This document shows, one piece after another, positions 8,049-15,702 of a DNA stretch of 64,000 nt. The notes under the pieces were generated by a model. It was not told the DNA's origin. It did no database searches and saw nothing but the letters and a program-made list of their open reading frames with translations. The translations under genes were made by a program, and so were the position numbers. Within the stretch, counting starts at the first letter, position 1. Each line of letters begins with the position of its first letter. This DNA comes from Streptomyces shenzhenensis (GTDB lineage: Bacteria; Actinomycetota; Actinomycetes; Streptomycetales; Streptomycetaceae): contig NZ_JAJONF010000028.1 of NCBI RefSeq assembly GCF_021462265.1, positions 1 to 64,000 of the forward strand, in the 5' to 3' direction.

Positions 8049-9416
8049 CTACGCCTTCGCCAGTTCCTCGCGCTGCTCGGGAAGGTCAGGCGCAACCACC
8101 GGCTCCCCCTCGTCCAGCAGCGTCTTCTCGTCGAACGGCAGCTCACCGGCGAGCACCTGCCGCACCCGCGTCTTGTCGATCTCCTTGGTCCAGGTGCCGA
8201 TCAGGACGGTGGCGACCGCGTTGCCGGCGAAGTTGGTCAGCGCGCGGGCCTCGCTCATGAACCGGTCGATGCCGACGATCAGACCGACGCCGTCCACCAG
8301 CGCGGGCTTGTGCGACTGGAGGCCACCGGCCAGGGTGGCGAGGCCGGCGCCGCTGACGCCCGCCGCGCCCTTCGAGGCCAGCAGCAGGAAGAGCAGCAGC
8401 GGGATCTGCTCGCCGATCGACATCGGCGTACCGAGAGCGTCGGCGATGTACAGCGACGCCATGGTCATGTAGATCATGGTGCCGTCGAGGTTGAACGAGT
8501 ACCCGGTCGGCACGGTGATGCCTACGACCGGCTTGCTGACGCCCAGGTGCTCCATCTTCGCGATGAGCCGCGGCAGCGCGGACTCGGAGGAGGAGGTGGA
8601 GAGGATCAGCAGGAACTCACGGGCGAGGTACTTGAACAGCGTGAAGATGCTGAGCCCGGAGACGATCCGCAGCACCGTGCCGAGCACCACGAAGACGAAC
8701 AGGGCGCAGGTGATGTAGAAGCCGAGCATCAGCACGGCGAGGCTCTTGAGCGCGTCCAGCCCGGCGGACCCGACCACGGCGGCGATCGCGCCGAACGCGC
8801 CGATCGGCGCGGCCCACATGATCATGCCCAGGATGCGGAAGACGAGCCGCTGGATGTGCTCGACACCCCGCAGCACCGGCTGCCCGGCCGATCCCATGGC
8901 CTGCAGCGCGAACCCGGCGAGCAGCGCGATCAGCAGCGTCTGCAGCACCTGGCCCTCGGTGAAGGCGGAGACGAACGTGGTCGGGATGATCGACAGCACG
9001 AAGTCGACGCCGCCGAGCGCCTCGGAGTCCACCTGGGCGTGTCCGGTGGCCTTGAGGGCGTTGGTGATGTGCAGCCCGTCACCGGGGTGCAGGATGTTGC
9101 CGACCACAAGGCCGATGGTCAGCGCGACCAGCGACATCACCAGGAAGTAGCCGAGCGCGATACCGCCTACGGCACCGACCTTGGCCGCCTTGCGCACGGA
9201 CCCGATCCCGAGCACGATCGTGCAGAAGATGATCGGCGAGATCATCATCTTGATGAGACTGACGAAACCGGTACCGAGCGGCTTGAGCTCGATCCCGGCG
9301 TCGGGCCAGATGAGGCCGACCGCGATACCGAGGGCGACCGCGGCGATCACCGCGAGGTACAGGTAGTGGGTGCGGTCTCTCTTCACGGCGGGTACTGCCG
9401 TAGGCGTCGTCGTCAC
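8049..9416 (-). CDS. dctA: C4-dicarboxylate/cation symporter DctA
   Basis: A 455-residue SLC1/DAACS-family transporter importing succinate, fumarate and malate with protons or sodium. Segments typical of the family are present: eight hydrophobic spans, the STSSSESALPRL hairpin loop, the SFNLDGTMIYM stretch and SKGAAGVSGAG. The GTG start is supported by AAGGAGG four bases upstream and by alignment of the first membrane segment (HYLYLAVIAAVALGIAVGLI). A longer reading frame extends upstream but would run through the divergent kinase gene. It is divergent from the CitA/DcuS-type kinase, the usual C4-dicarboxylate sensing arrangement. A terminator-like dispersed repeat follows. Confidence 0.92.
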   Translation of the reverse strand: MTTTPTAVPAVKRDRTHYLYLAVIAAVALGIAVGLIWPDAGIELKPLGTGFVSLIKMMISPIIFCTIVLGIGSVRKAAKVGAVGGIALGYFLVMSLVALTIGLVVGNILHPGDGLHITNALKATGHAQVDSEALGGVDFVLSIIPTTFVSAFTEGQVLQTLLIALLAGFALQAMGSAGQPVLRGVEHIQRLVFRILGMIMWAAPIGAFGAIAAVVGSAGLDALKSLAVLMLGFYITCALFVFVVLGTVLRIVSGLSIFTLFKYLAREFLLILSTSSSESALPRLIAKMEHLGVSKPVVGITVPTGYSFNLDGTMIYMTMASLYIADALGTPMSIGEQIPLLLFLLLASKGAAGVSGAGLATLAGGLQSHKPALVDGVGLIVGIDRFMSEARALTNFAGNAVATVLIGTWTKEIDKTRVRQVLAGELPFDEKTLLDEGEPVVAPDLPEQREELAKA

Positions 9417-9566
9417 GGCTCGCCTCCTTGACGTCTTCGTCGGTATGACCGGCGTGCGGCTCACGTCCGGGGGTGTGGGGGATGCCGTGACTATCTCCCG
9501 GCCTGTGAGGGCGGTCACCCTTGCGTTCATTGAGTTCACGCCCGCGCCGGGAGGCACACTGCTGAC

Positions 9567-11210
9567 ATGCGTTTCCCGTCCGTACCCCGCCCCCGCAGCC
9601 TGGCCGGCCAGCTGTTCGCCATGCAGGCCGTGCTGATAGCGGTCGTGGTCGCCGGTTACGCGCTGTTCACGTACGTCAGCGACCGCCACCAGGCGCAGGA
9701 GGCGGCGACCCGGCAGGCGACGGCGGTGGCCCGCTCGGTCGCCGACGCCCCCTCGGTCCGTGCGGCCGTCCACACCCCGGACCCCTCGGCTCAGCTCCAG
9801 CCGTACGCCCTCCAGGTGATGCGGGACACCGAGGTCGACTTCGTCACGATCATGACCCCGGACGGCATCCGCTGGACCCACCCCGACCGGACGCAGATCG
9901 GCAGGCACTACCTCGGCCACATCGAGGCGGCCCAGCGGGGCCACACCTACAGCGAGACCTACAAGGGCACCCTCGGCTCCTCCGTCCGCACGGTCACCCC
10001 GGTGGAGGAGAACGGCCGGGTGATCGGCCTGGTGAGCGCCGGCATCAAGGTGGAGGCGATCAGCGAGCGGGCGCAGGAGCAGGTGACGGCGCTGCTGGGG
10101 GTCGCGGCGGGCGCGCTGCTGCTGGGCGCGCTGGGCACGTACGTCATCAACGCGCGCCTGCGCCGCCACACCCACGGCATGAACGCGGCGGAGCTGAGCC
10201 GCATGCACGACTACCACGAGGCGGCCCTGCACGCGGTGCGTGAGGGCCTGCTGATGCTGGACGGCCGGTACCGGGTGGCGCTGATCAACGACGGGGGCCG
10301 GGAGCTGCTGGGCGTGGGTCCCGAGGACGAGGTGGTGGGCCGCCCGGTGGTGGAGCTGGGTCTGCCGGCGCCGTTGACCGGTGCGCTGCTCGCCTCCGAG
10401 CCGCGGGTGGACGAGGTGCACCTGACGGCGGACCGGGTGCTGGTGGTGAACACGTCACCGGTGTCGGGCGGCGAGCGGCGCGGCACGGTGGTCACGCTGC
10501 GAGACGTCACCGAACTCCAGTCCCTGATGGGCGAGCTGGACTCGGAGCGCGGCTTCACGCAGGCCTTGAGGTCCCAGGCCCACGAGGCGGCGAACCGTCT
10601 GCACACGGTGGTGTCGCTGATCGAACTCGGCCGGGCGCCGGAGGCGGTCGACTTCGCGACGGCGGAGCTGGAGCTGGCGCAGGCGCTGACCGACCAGGTG
10701 GTGGCGGCGGTCAGCGAGCCGGTCCTCGCCGCCCTGCTGCTGGGCAAGACCGCCCAGGCGCACGAGCGGGGCGTGGAGCTGGTGGTCTCGGACGAGAGCC
10801 GGCTCGATGACGGTCTGCTGCCGGAGAGCCTGTCGGCGCGCGATCTGGTCACCATCCTCGGCAACCTGATCGACAACGCGGTGGACGCGGCGCAGGGGAC
10901 GGTACGGGCCCGCGTGACGGTGACCGCATACACCGACGACGCCGACGACGCCGAGGACGCCGAGTTGGTGCTCCGGGTGACGGACACGGGCGCGGGGGTC
11001 GACCCCGCCCACGCCGAGCTGGTCTTCCAGCGCGGCTTCTCGACGAAGCCGGCGGGACCGGGCGGGCGGGGCCTGGGGCTGGCCCTGGTACGGCAGGCGG
11101 TCGTACGGCTGGACGGCATCCTGACGGTGACGGAGGCGGCGGAGGGCGGGGCGGTGTTCGAGGTGCGGCTGCCGTTGCGGGCGTCGGTGGCGGGGGGCGA
11201 GGTGCGATGA
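9567..11210 (+). CDS. CitA/DcuS-family sensor histidine kinase
   Basis: A 547-residue membrane kinase. One membrane helix lies at about 17-37, then a periplasmic PDC/Cache-type sensor domain (40-170), a second helix (about 172-192), a cytoplasmic PAS domain (about 210-315), and the kinase core. The phospho-acceptor is the histidine of LRSQAHEAANRLH (H339), in the style of the CitA/DcuS group. The N-box is LGNLIDNAVDAA and the G-boxes are DTGAGV and GGRGLGLALV. It probably binds a C4-dicarboxylate or citrate and controls the divergent dctA. Its stop overlaps the response regulator start by 4 bp. Confidence 0.9.
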   Translation: MRFPSVPRPRSLAGQLFAMQAVLIAVVVAGYALFTYVSDRHQAQEAATRQATAVARSVADAPSVRAAVHTPDPSAQLQPYALQVMRDTEVDFVTIMTPDGIRWTHPDRTQIGRHYLGHIEAAQRGHTYSETYKGTLGSSVRTVTPVEENGRVIGLVSAGIKVEAISERAQEQVTALLGVAAGALLLGALGTYVINARLRRHTHGMNAAELSRMHDYHEAALHAVREGLLMLDGRYRVALINDGGRELLGVGPEDEVVGRPVVELGLPAPLTGALLASEPRVDEVHLTADRVLVVNTSPVSGGERRGTVVTLRDVTELQSLMGELDSERGFTQALRSQAHEAANRLHTVVSLIELGRAPEAVDFATAELELAQALTDQVVAAVSEPVLAALLLGKTAQAHERGVELVVSDESRLDDGLLPESLSARDLVTILGNLIDNAVDAAQGTVRARVTVTAYTDDADDAEDAELVLRVTDTGAGVDPAHAELVFQRGFSTKPAGPGGRGLGLALVRQAVVRLDGILTVTEAAEGGAVFEVRLPLRASVAGGEVR

Positions 11211-11917
11211 CCGGAATCACCGGAACGACGGGGGAGCCGATCAGAGTCCTGGTCGTCGAGGACGACCCGGTGGCCGCGGACGCGCATGTCATGTACGTGG
11301 GCCGGGTGCCGGGGTTCGTGGCGGTGGGCAAGGCGCACACGGGGGCGCAGGCGCGGCGGATCCTGGACCGTACGGCCGTGGACCTGCTGCTGCTGGACCT
11401 GCACCTGCCGGACGTGCACGGCCTGCAGTTCGCGCGGTCGTTGCGGGCGGCGGGACATCAGGCGGACGTCATAGCGGTGACGTCGGCGCGGGATCTGGCG
11501 GTGGTGCGGGAAGGTGTCTCCCTGGGCTTCGTCCAGTACGTCCTGAAGCCGTTCACCTTCGCGACACTCAGGGACCGGCTGACGCGGTACGCGGAGTTCC
11601 GGGCGGCGGCGGGCGAGGCGAGCGGGCAGGACGAGGTGGACCGGGCGCTGGCCGCCTTGCGCGCGCCGTCGCCCGCCGCGCTTCCGAAGGGCCTGAGCGC
11701 GCCGACCCTGGAACGGGTGACGGTCGCGTTGCGGGAGGCGGAGGAGGGGCTGACCGCGGCGGCGCTCGCGGAGAGCGTGGGGATCTCCCGGATCACGGCC
11801 CGGCGGTATCTGGAGCATCTGGTGGAGGCGGGGCGGGCGGGGCGGAGTCCGTTGTACGGACAGGTGGGGAGGCCGGAGCTGGTTTACCGGTGGGTTCGTG
11901 GGGAGGGGCGGCGGTGA
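11207..11917 (+). CDS. CitB/DcuR-family response regulator
   Basis: A 236-residue regulator partnered with the kinase just upstream (ATGA overlap). Receiver domain 12-130 with acidic pair ED18-D19D20 and phospho-acceptor D64 in LLLLDLHLPD; conserved T/K positions are VTSARD and LKPF. The C-terminal helix-turn-helix (about 175-225, SVGISRITARRYLEHL) is of the CitB type. It likely activates dctA, divergent from the kinase gene. The last 29 bp of the gene, including its stop, form the first half of a 54-bp tandem duplication that continues into the spacer. Confidence 0.9.
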   Translation: MTGITGTTGEPIRVLVVEDDPVAADAHVMYVGRVPGFVAVGKAHTGAQARRILDRTAVDLLLLDLHLPDVHGLQFARSLRAAGHQADVIAVTSARDLAVVREGVSLGFVQYVLKPFTFATLRDRLTRYAEFRAAAGEASGQDEVDRALAALRAPSPAALPKGLSAPTLERVTVALREAEEGLTAAALAESVGISRITARRYLEHLVEAGRAGRSPLYGQVGRPELVYRWVRGEGRR

Positions 11918-11996
11918 GCCCGGCGGCGTGGGCGCGGGCTCGGGTGGGTTCGTGGGGAGGGGCGGCGGTGAGCCTGCCGGCTCGGGCGCGGGCTTG
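11889..11996. repeat. 54-bp tandem duplication over the 3' end of the response regulator gene
   Basis: Thirty-two bases at 11889-11920 recur exactly at 11943-11974, and the following 22 bases recur with a few changes, giving two copies with a 54-bp period. The first copy encodes the C-terminal WVRGEGRR and stop. The remainder of the spacer to 12155 is GC-rich with no gene. Confidence 0.8.
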
Positions 11997-12155
11997 GGCG
12001 GCTTCAGTGGGGGCGTCGGCGGCCCGGAAGTAGGCAGTGCGTGCGCCCACGGGGCGGTCGGCGGCCTCGTACGCTCCGGCCCGGCAACAGCCGAGCGCGG
12101 AGTCGGGGCAGCCGGTCGCGGGACGTGACCAGAACCCGACGCCGGCGGTACGGCG

Positions 12156-12716
12156 TCAGACCAGCGTCCGTGCCGGTCTCGCCGGCCTCATGTACAGCAG
12201 GATCTGCGCGCCGAGCCCCGCCACGGCAAGCGCCTCCAGGACCGACAGCCCGACCAGCAGCCCACCCCCGTTCCCACCCGCCCAGAACACCACCAGCGCC
12301 GCCAGCGGCACCGCGCAGAACGCCGTCAGATCGATCATGGCCTGGATGGTCTTACGGGTCCGCCGCCGGACGTCGGTCCGGTGGTACGCCTCCCAGCCGA
12401 AGGTGGGGAACTCCCCGTCCGCAGAAGCCAGTCGGGCGAGCCGGGGCCCCAGCTCGTCCCGCACGTAGAGGCCGATCGCCGAGATCTTCTCGTCGTTGAC
12501 CAGGTAGGTCCACCCGAGCACCACACACACCGGCGGCAACGCCAGCAGCATCGGCGCCTGTTTGGCCTGCGCTGCGGCCGCGATGACCGCGGCGACGACT
12601 CCGAGCGTCACATACAGGAGATTGTCCCGGAACCCGATCCGCGCCTTCTGCTCGTCCTTGACCGTCTGGTACTCGGCGAGCAGCAACTGCCCCACGGTGA
12701 CGTCTCGTTCCGGCAT
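12156..12716 (-). CDS. Conserved membrane protein of unknown function
   Basis: A 186-residue protein. A polar, charged N-terminus (MPERDVTVGQLLLAEYQTVKDEQKARI) is followed by two close membrane helices (about 30-48 and 54-72), a soluble loop (75-125) with an EFPTFGWEAYHR motif, and two more helices (about 126-145 and 150-172) before a basic tail. I do not recognise a named domain. The layout, a helix pair plus cytosolic amphipathic start, resembles small Streptomyces membrane proteins of unknown role. It stands alone, convergent with the response regulator, with a 114-bp gap to the toxin gene. Confidence 0.65.
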   Translation of the reverse strand: MPERDVTVGQLLLAEYQTVKDEQKARIGFRDNLLYVTLGVVAAVIAAAAQAKQAPMLLALPPVCVVLGWTYLVNDEKISAIGLYVRDELGPRLARLASADGEFPTFGWEAYHRTDVRRRTRKTIQAMIDLTAFCAVPLAALVVFWAGGNGGGLLVGLSVLEALAVAGLGAQILLYMRPARPARTLV

Positions 12717-12830
12717 ACGGCGCCTCTCCCCCTGTGCGGCCTACCGCGACTCGCACCCGTCGACAGCTGTGCGACGCCACTCTAAAACCGCCACCGCGCC
12801 CCCCTTGCCGCATGAATGGACGTCCGGTTC

Positions 12831-13094
12831 TCAGGTGCCGTAGACAGTGGACCGGTGGCCCACCTGGACAACCCACACCACGAGTTCGCCGTTGTCGATG
12901 GTGTAGATGACGCGATAGTCCCCGACGCGCAGTCGGCGCCGGTCCGGCTGGGAGACCAGTGCAGTGGTGTTGAAACCGAGCGGATCGCCCTCCAGTTCCG
13001 TCAACTTGACCAGAATGCGCAAAGCCGTGTCCCGAGGAACCTTGCGCAGCTCCGCTTGAGCCTCGGGCCGGAAGACGGTGCGGTACTTACTCAC
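12831..13094 (-). CDS. relE: RelE/ParE-family toxin
   Basis: An 87-residue toxin of the RelE superfamily: YRTVFRPEAQAELRKVPR at the start, then a helix (ILVKLTELEGDP), RRRLRVGDYRVIYTIDNGELVVWVVQVGHRSTVY. The RVGDYRVIY core and basic C-terminal stretch match ribosome-dependent mRNA interferases. RelE toxins cut mRNA in the ribosomal A-site when freed from the antitoxin. The GTG start overlaps the end of the antitoxin gene by 8 bp, the normal antitoxin-first order. Confidence 0.85.
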   Translation of the reverse strand: MSKYRTVFRPEAQAELRKVPRDTALRILVKLTELEGDPLGFNTTALVSQPDRRRLRVGDYRVIYTIDNGELVVWVVQVGHRSTVYGT

Positions 13095-13353
13095 TTCGTG
13101 CCAGCGTCTCCTTCATGACGTCCTCGATCGGGACACCGGCGGCCGGATTCGCCATGCGCTCGTCGATGACGCGGTTGATCTCGCGCTCTTCCCATTCCTG
13201 ATACCTGCGCAGGACCTCGATCGACACGACCGCGGCGACCTCCTTGCCGCGTCGAGTGATCACCGTCGGAGTGTCGTCACGATCGGCGCGCTCGACCACC
13301 TCAGCCAGATGGGCACGCACATCACGGATGGACTCTATGGGCATCTGCGTCAT
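13087..13353 (-). CDS. Phd/YefM-family antitoxin
   Basis: An 88-residue antitoxin with the N-terminal Phd/YefM DNA-binding fold: PIESIRDVRAHLAEVVERADRDDTPTVITRRGKEVAAVVSIEVLRRYQEWEE. The C-terminal acidic helical tail neutralises the toxin. It also represses its own operon. ATG at 13353 is chosen; a second in-frame ATG at 13344 is possible. A TGTACA palindrome, the core known for YefM operators, lies 26-35 bp upstream, consistent with autoregulation of the pair. Confidence 0.86.
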   Translation of the reverse strand: MTQMPIESIRDVRAHLAEVVERADRDDTPTVITRRGKEVAAVVSIEVLRRYQEWEEREINRVIDERMANPAAGVPIEDVMKETLARSE

Positions 13354-13378
13354 ACACCCGAAGTTACCAAATGTTCCA

Positions 13379-13388
13379 TGTGTACACA
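13379..13388 (-). promoter_or_regulatory. Probable antitoxin operator (TGTACA palindrome)
   Basis: Perfect 10-bp palindrome TGTGTACACA upstream of the antitoxin gene. TGTACA is the established core of YefM-type operator sites in E. coli. Assignment here is by family analogy. Confidence 0.5.
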
Positions 13389-13469
13389 AGGGCGCAGATG
13401 CCCAGCGCCGCCGAGCTCCGGACAGGGCTGACGGGGACGCCCTCCCACCACTCGCCTTCACCATCACCG

Positions 13470-13570
13470 GCATGGGCGACATCGACAAGACCGCGGGGTC
13501 CGAGACGTTGCCCAGGATCAGCAACGTCCGGTCCCTCTGTTCGGCGAGGAGCGCGCGGCAGGCGTCCCGT
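13470..13570 (-). pseudogene. Decayed NB-ARC/AfsR-like ATPase fragment
   Basis: The minus strand reads ACRALLAEQRDRTLLILGNVSDP followed by a short degenerate tail. This resembles the Walker B segment of NB-ARC regulators, normally of the form ALLAERRVLVVLDNVADP. No start, Walker A or remaining domains are visible and the frame runs out into the antitoxin promoter, so it looks like a remnant of a lost large regulator gene. The surrounding 13390-13775 spacer shows no other gene. Identification rests on a short match by eye. Confidence 0.35.
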
Positions 13571-13775
13571 CAGGGCGGTCACGGAAGGCGATCAGCACGC
13601 GGCGATGGTCCGTACCCGGAAACTTCGCCGGTACGCCTCATCGACCTGGAGACCATCATTCCGGACCACTCCGTCGCCCTGGCCAGCCGTGCTCTGTGCA
13701 ACACCGCATGAGCGCGGCGACCGCCCCACCGCGAACCGGACGCCCGCGCCCGGGCCGTCGAACTCGCCCGGCCCC

Positions 13776-14249
13776 TCACCACCCTCGAGCCCCCAACCCA
13801 GGCAACACCGCCCACATCCGAGTCCCGCCCCCAGGCTCCCGCCCCTCCCCGAACCCCCAGTCCCCCTCGCACGCCCGCACCACGCACCCCAGCACCCGCA
13901 GCGCGGCCCTCCTCCGCACCTCGCAGGCCTCCGCCACCCGTGGGTGATGATGCCGAGGGTGCCCGTCGTAGAGGATCACCCGCAACGCGTCCTCCCGGTA
14001 CCGCAGCGACACGTACATGTCCTCCCCCGGCGTGAACCGGCAAGCACAAGCGGCCAGTTCACTCACCACCTGCACGGCCGCATCTGTCAGCCCCTCCAGC
14101 CCGTGCACCTTCAGCACGGCCCGGGTGGCCACCCGCGCGACCCGGCAACTGGCCGCGCCCGCGGGCAACGTGAAGCTGTAGGCGAGCGTGTCGGCGGAGG
14201 GCGGCGCCGCTTCCGAGACGTCCGTGACGATAGGGCAGGGCATGACCAT
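13776..14249 (-). CDS. ATP-binding (GHKL/RsbW-like) protein
   Basis: A 157-residue protein with the layout of small Streptomyces anti-sigma-type histidine-kinase-like ATPases: LPAGAASCRVARVATRAVLKVHGLEGLTDAAVQVVSELAACACRF with an N-box-like SELAACA segment, then VSLRYREDALRVILYDGHPRHH. The canonical N-box would read SELVTNA; the asparagine is replaced by cysteine or alanine here, so ATP binding is uncertain. The chosen ATG has AGAGGAG six bases upstream; an ATG two codons later is alternative. It is divergent from an XRE-DUF5753/DUF397 pair, a set that is amplified many times in Streptomyces genomes and often links to development (bldB/whiJ-like loci). Confidence 0.72.
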   Translation of the reverse strand: MVMPCPIVTDVSEAAPPSADTLAYSFTLPAGAASCRVARVATRAVLKVHGLEGLTDAAVQVVSELAACACRFTPGEDMYVSLRYREDALRVILYDGHPRHHHPRVAEACEVRRRAALRVLGCVVRACEGDWGFGEGREPGGGTRMWAVLPGLGARGW

Positions 14250-14496
14250 GAGTAACTCCTCTGCGACGTAAAGGACCTGAGGCACTCACACGGCACCACC
14301 GGTGGCCTGCCGCGCGAACCCGAACAGGCTCGCGCGATGCACTTCCGGCGACGGCGATCCGTAAGTGACCCATCACCGACTGTAGAGATATCAGGGGGCT
14401 TTTTGCCACTCACTCAACGAGATTGCCACTATCGAGGTGGACCGAGCCCGCGCTCGGGAGGCAGACTTGCGCCACAACCAACGGAGGAACTGAGAC

Positions 14497-15348
14497 ATGC
14501 CACCGAGGTCAACGCCCACGGAGCGCCAGAAGCGGCTTGGTGCCGAGTTGCGCAAGATGCGGATCGCGGCGGACGCGACCACCGACTACGCCGCCGGGTT
14601 GCTCGGACTTGACCGCACCAAGGTGTCCAACATGGAAGCGGGGGCCCGCGCCATCTCCCCCGAGCGTGTGCGGGTCCTCGCGTGCAACTACGCCTGTCAT
14701 GACGAGGCGTACGTCGACGCGCTGGCCGAGATGGCGAGCGAACGCAAGCGGGCGTGGTGGGACGCGTACCGTGGGCAGCTTCCCGCGGGGCTCCTCGACA
14801 TCGCGGAGTTGGAGTGGCATGCCAAGAGCGTCCGCGTCGGCTTGTCCCTGATCATGCCGGGCCTGCTCCAGACCGACGGTTACGCCCGCACGATGTTCTC
14901 CGCCGCGCTGCCACCCCTCTCGGCTGCAGAGGTCGAACTGCGCGTGGCCCTGCGCATGCAGCGGCAGCAGGTGCTCTTCCGCGAAGACCCCATCACGTAC
15001 ACGGGATACGTACACGAGGCAGCCCTGCGGATGGAGTTCGGCGGTGCCAAGGTGACGCGAGGACAACTGGACCATCTGTGCGAGGCATCCGAGCGTGACA
15101 ACATCAACGTGCGCGTGATCCCCTTCATAGTCGGAGTGTTTCCCGGGGCCGGTCAGGCGGTGACCTACGCCGAGGGGCCGGTTCCCCAGCTCGACACCGT
15201 GGAACTGGACTCCGCACACGGCCCTGAGTTCACCCACGGCCAGTCACAACTCGACAAGTACCGGGCCCACTTGGACTGGATGGAAGCCGCGTCGCTTTCA
15301 CCCGAGGCCTCGCGCGACTTCATCCAGGCCATCGCCCGCAACCTCTGA
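14497..15348 (+). CDS. XRE-family HTH regulator with DUF5753 domain
   Basis: A 283-residue regulator. The N-terminal helix-turn-helix (about 8-65: LGAELRKMRIAADATTDYAA, LLGLDRTKVSNMEAG) is followed by a DUF5753 domain (about 95-275) with the typical ELEWHAKSVRVGLSLIMPGLLQT segment. Proteins of this type (WhiJ-like) act with a small DUF397 partner, encoded directly downstream. GGAGGAA stands nine bases upstream of the ATG. The stop overlaps the Shine-Dalgarno of the DUF397 gene, implying coupled translation. Confidence 0.9.
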   Translation: MPPRSTPTERQKRLGAELRKMRIAADATTDYAAGLLGLDRTKVSNMEAGARAISPERVRVLACNYACHDEAYVDALAEMASERKRAWWDAYRGQLPAGLLDIAELEWHAKSVRVGLSLIMPGLLQTDGYARTMFSAALPPLSAAEVELRVALRMQRQQVLFREDPITYTGYVHEAALRMEFGGAKVTRGQLDHLCEASERDNINVRVIPFIVGVFPGAGQAVTYAEGPVPQLDTVELDSAHGPEFTHGQSQLDKYRAHLDWMEAASLSPEASRDFIQAIARNL

Positions 15349-15357
15349 GGAGCCCCC

Positions 15358-15549
15358 ATGCCTGACATCACCTGGGAAGAGCCGTTCTGCACCGAGGGCG
15401 CCAACTGCTTCCGCCTCGGCACCGACCCCCAGGGCAACGCCTACATAGCCGTCGCCGGTCAGGAGGACACCTACCTCACCGACACCCGCGAAGCCCTCCG
15501 CACCCTCATCCGTGACATCAAGGCCGGCAGAGCCGACCACCTCCTCTAG
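15358..15549 (+). CDS. DUF397 small protein (BldB/WhiJ-partner type)
   Basis: A 63-residue DUF397 protein: ITWEEPFCTEGANCFRLGTDPQGNAYIAVAGQEDTYLTDTREALRTLIRDIKAG. The family signature W-x3-xxC..G..C and the final helix ALRTLIRDIKAG are present. DUF397 proteins are small partners of DUF5753 regulators and are thought to antagonise or modulate them. It begins 9 bp after the regulator stop; GAGGAG includes that stop. Confidence 0.9.
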   Translation: MPDITWEEPFCTEGANCFRLGTDPQGNAYIAVAGQEDTYLTDTREALRTLIRDIKAGRADHLL

Positions 15550-15611
15550 GGCATACGGAATACACGGGGCAACCTCACCTCCCCGTGCCCCAGCAAACCC
15601 CCGCACACTCA

Positions 15612-15640
15612 TTGACCTGACTAGACCACTCCACTTACCT
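15612..15640 (+). promoter_or_regulatory. Promoter of the sugar ABC importer with a DasR-like site
   Basis: TTGACC (15612-15617) and TTACCT (15635-15640) are 17 bp apart. ACCTGACTAGACCACT at 15615-15630 matches the DasR operator ACTGGTCTAGACCACT at 13 of 16 positions, with the right half exact, and would cover the -35 box. Binding by DasR is inference. Confidence 0.45.
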
Positions 15641-15702
15641 TCACACGGCAGAGAGACGAACCCCCAGGCCACAGCGCAGTGGCCGCCGAGGAGGTCGTGC
15701 CC

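Noticed and set aside
7965..9431. A 488-codon plus-strand frame opposite dctA
   Set aside because: Charged His/Asp/Arg-rich shadow; membrane helices of DctA are clear on the minus strand.
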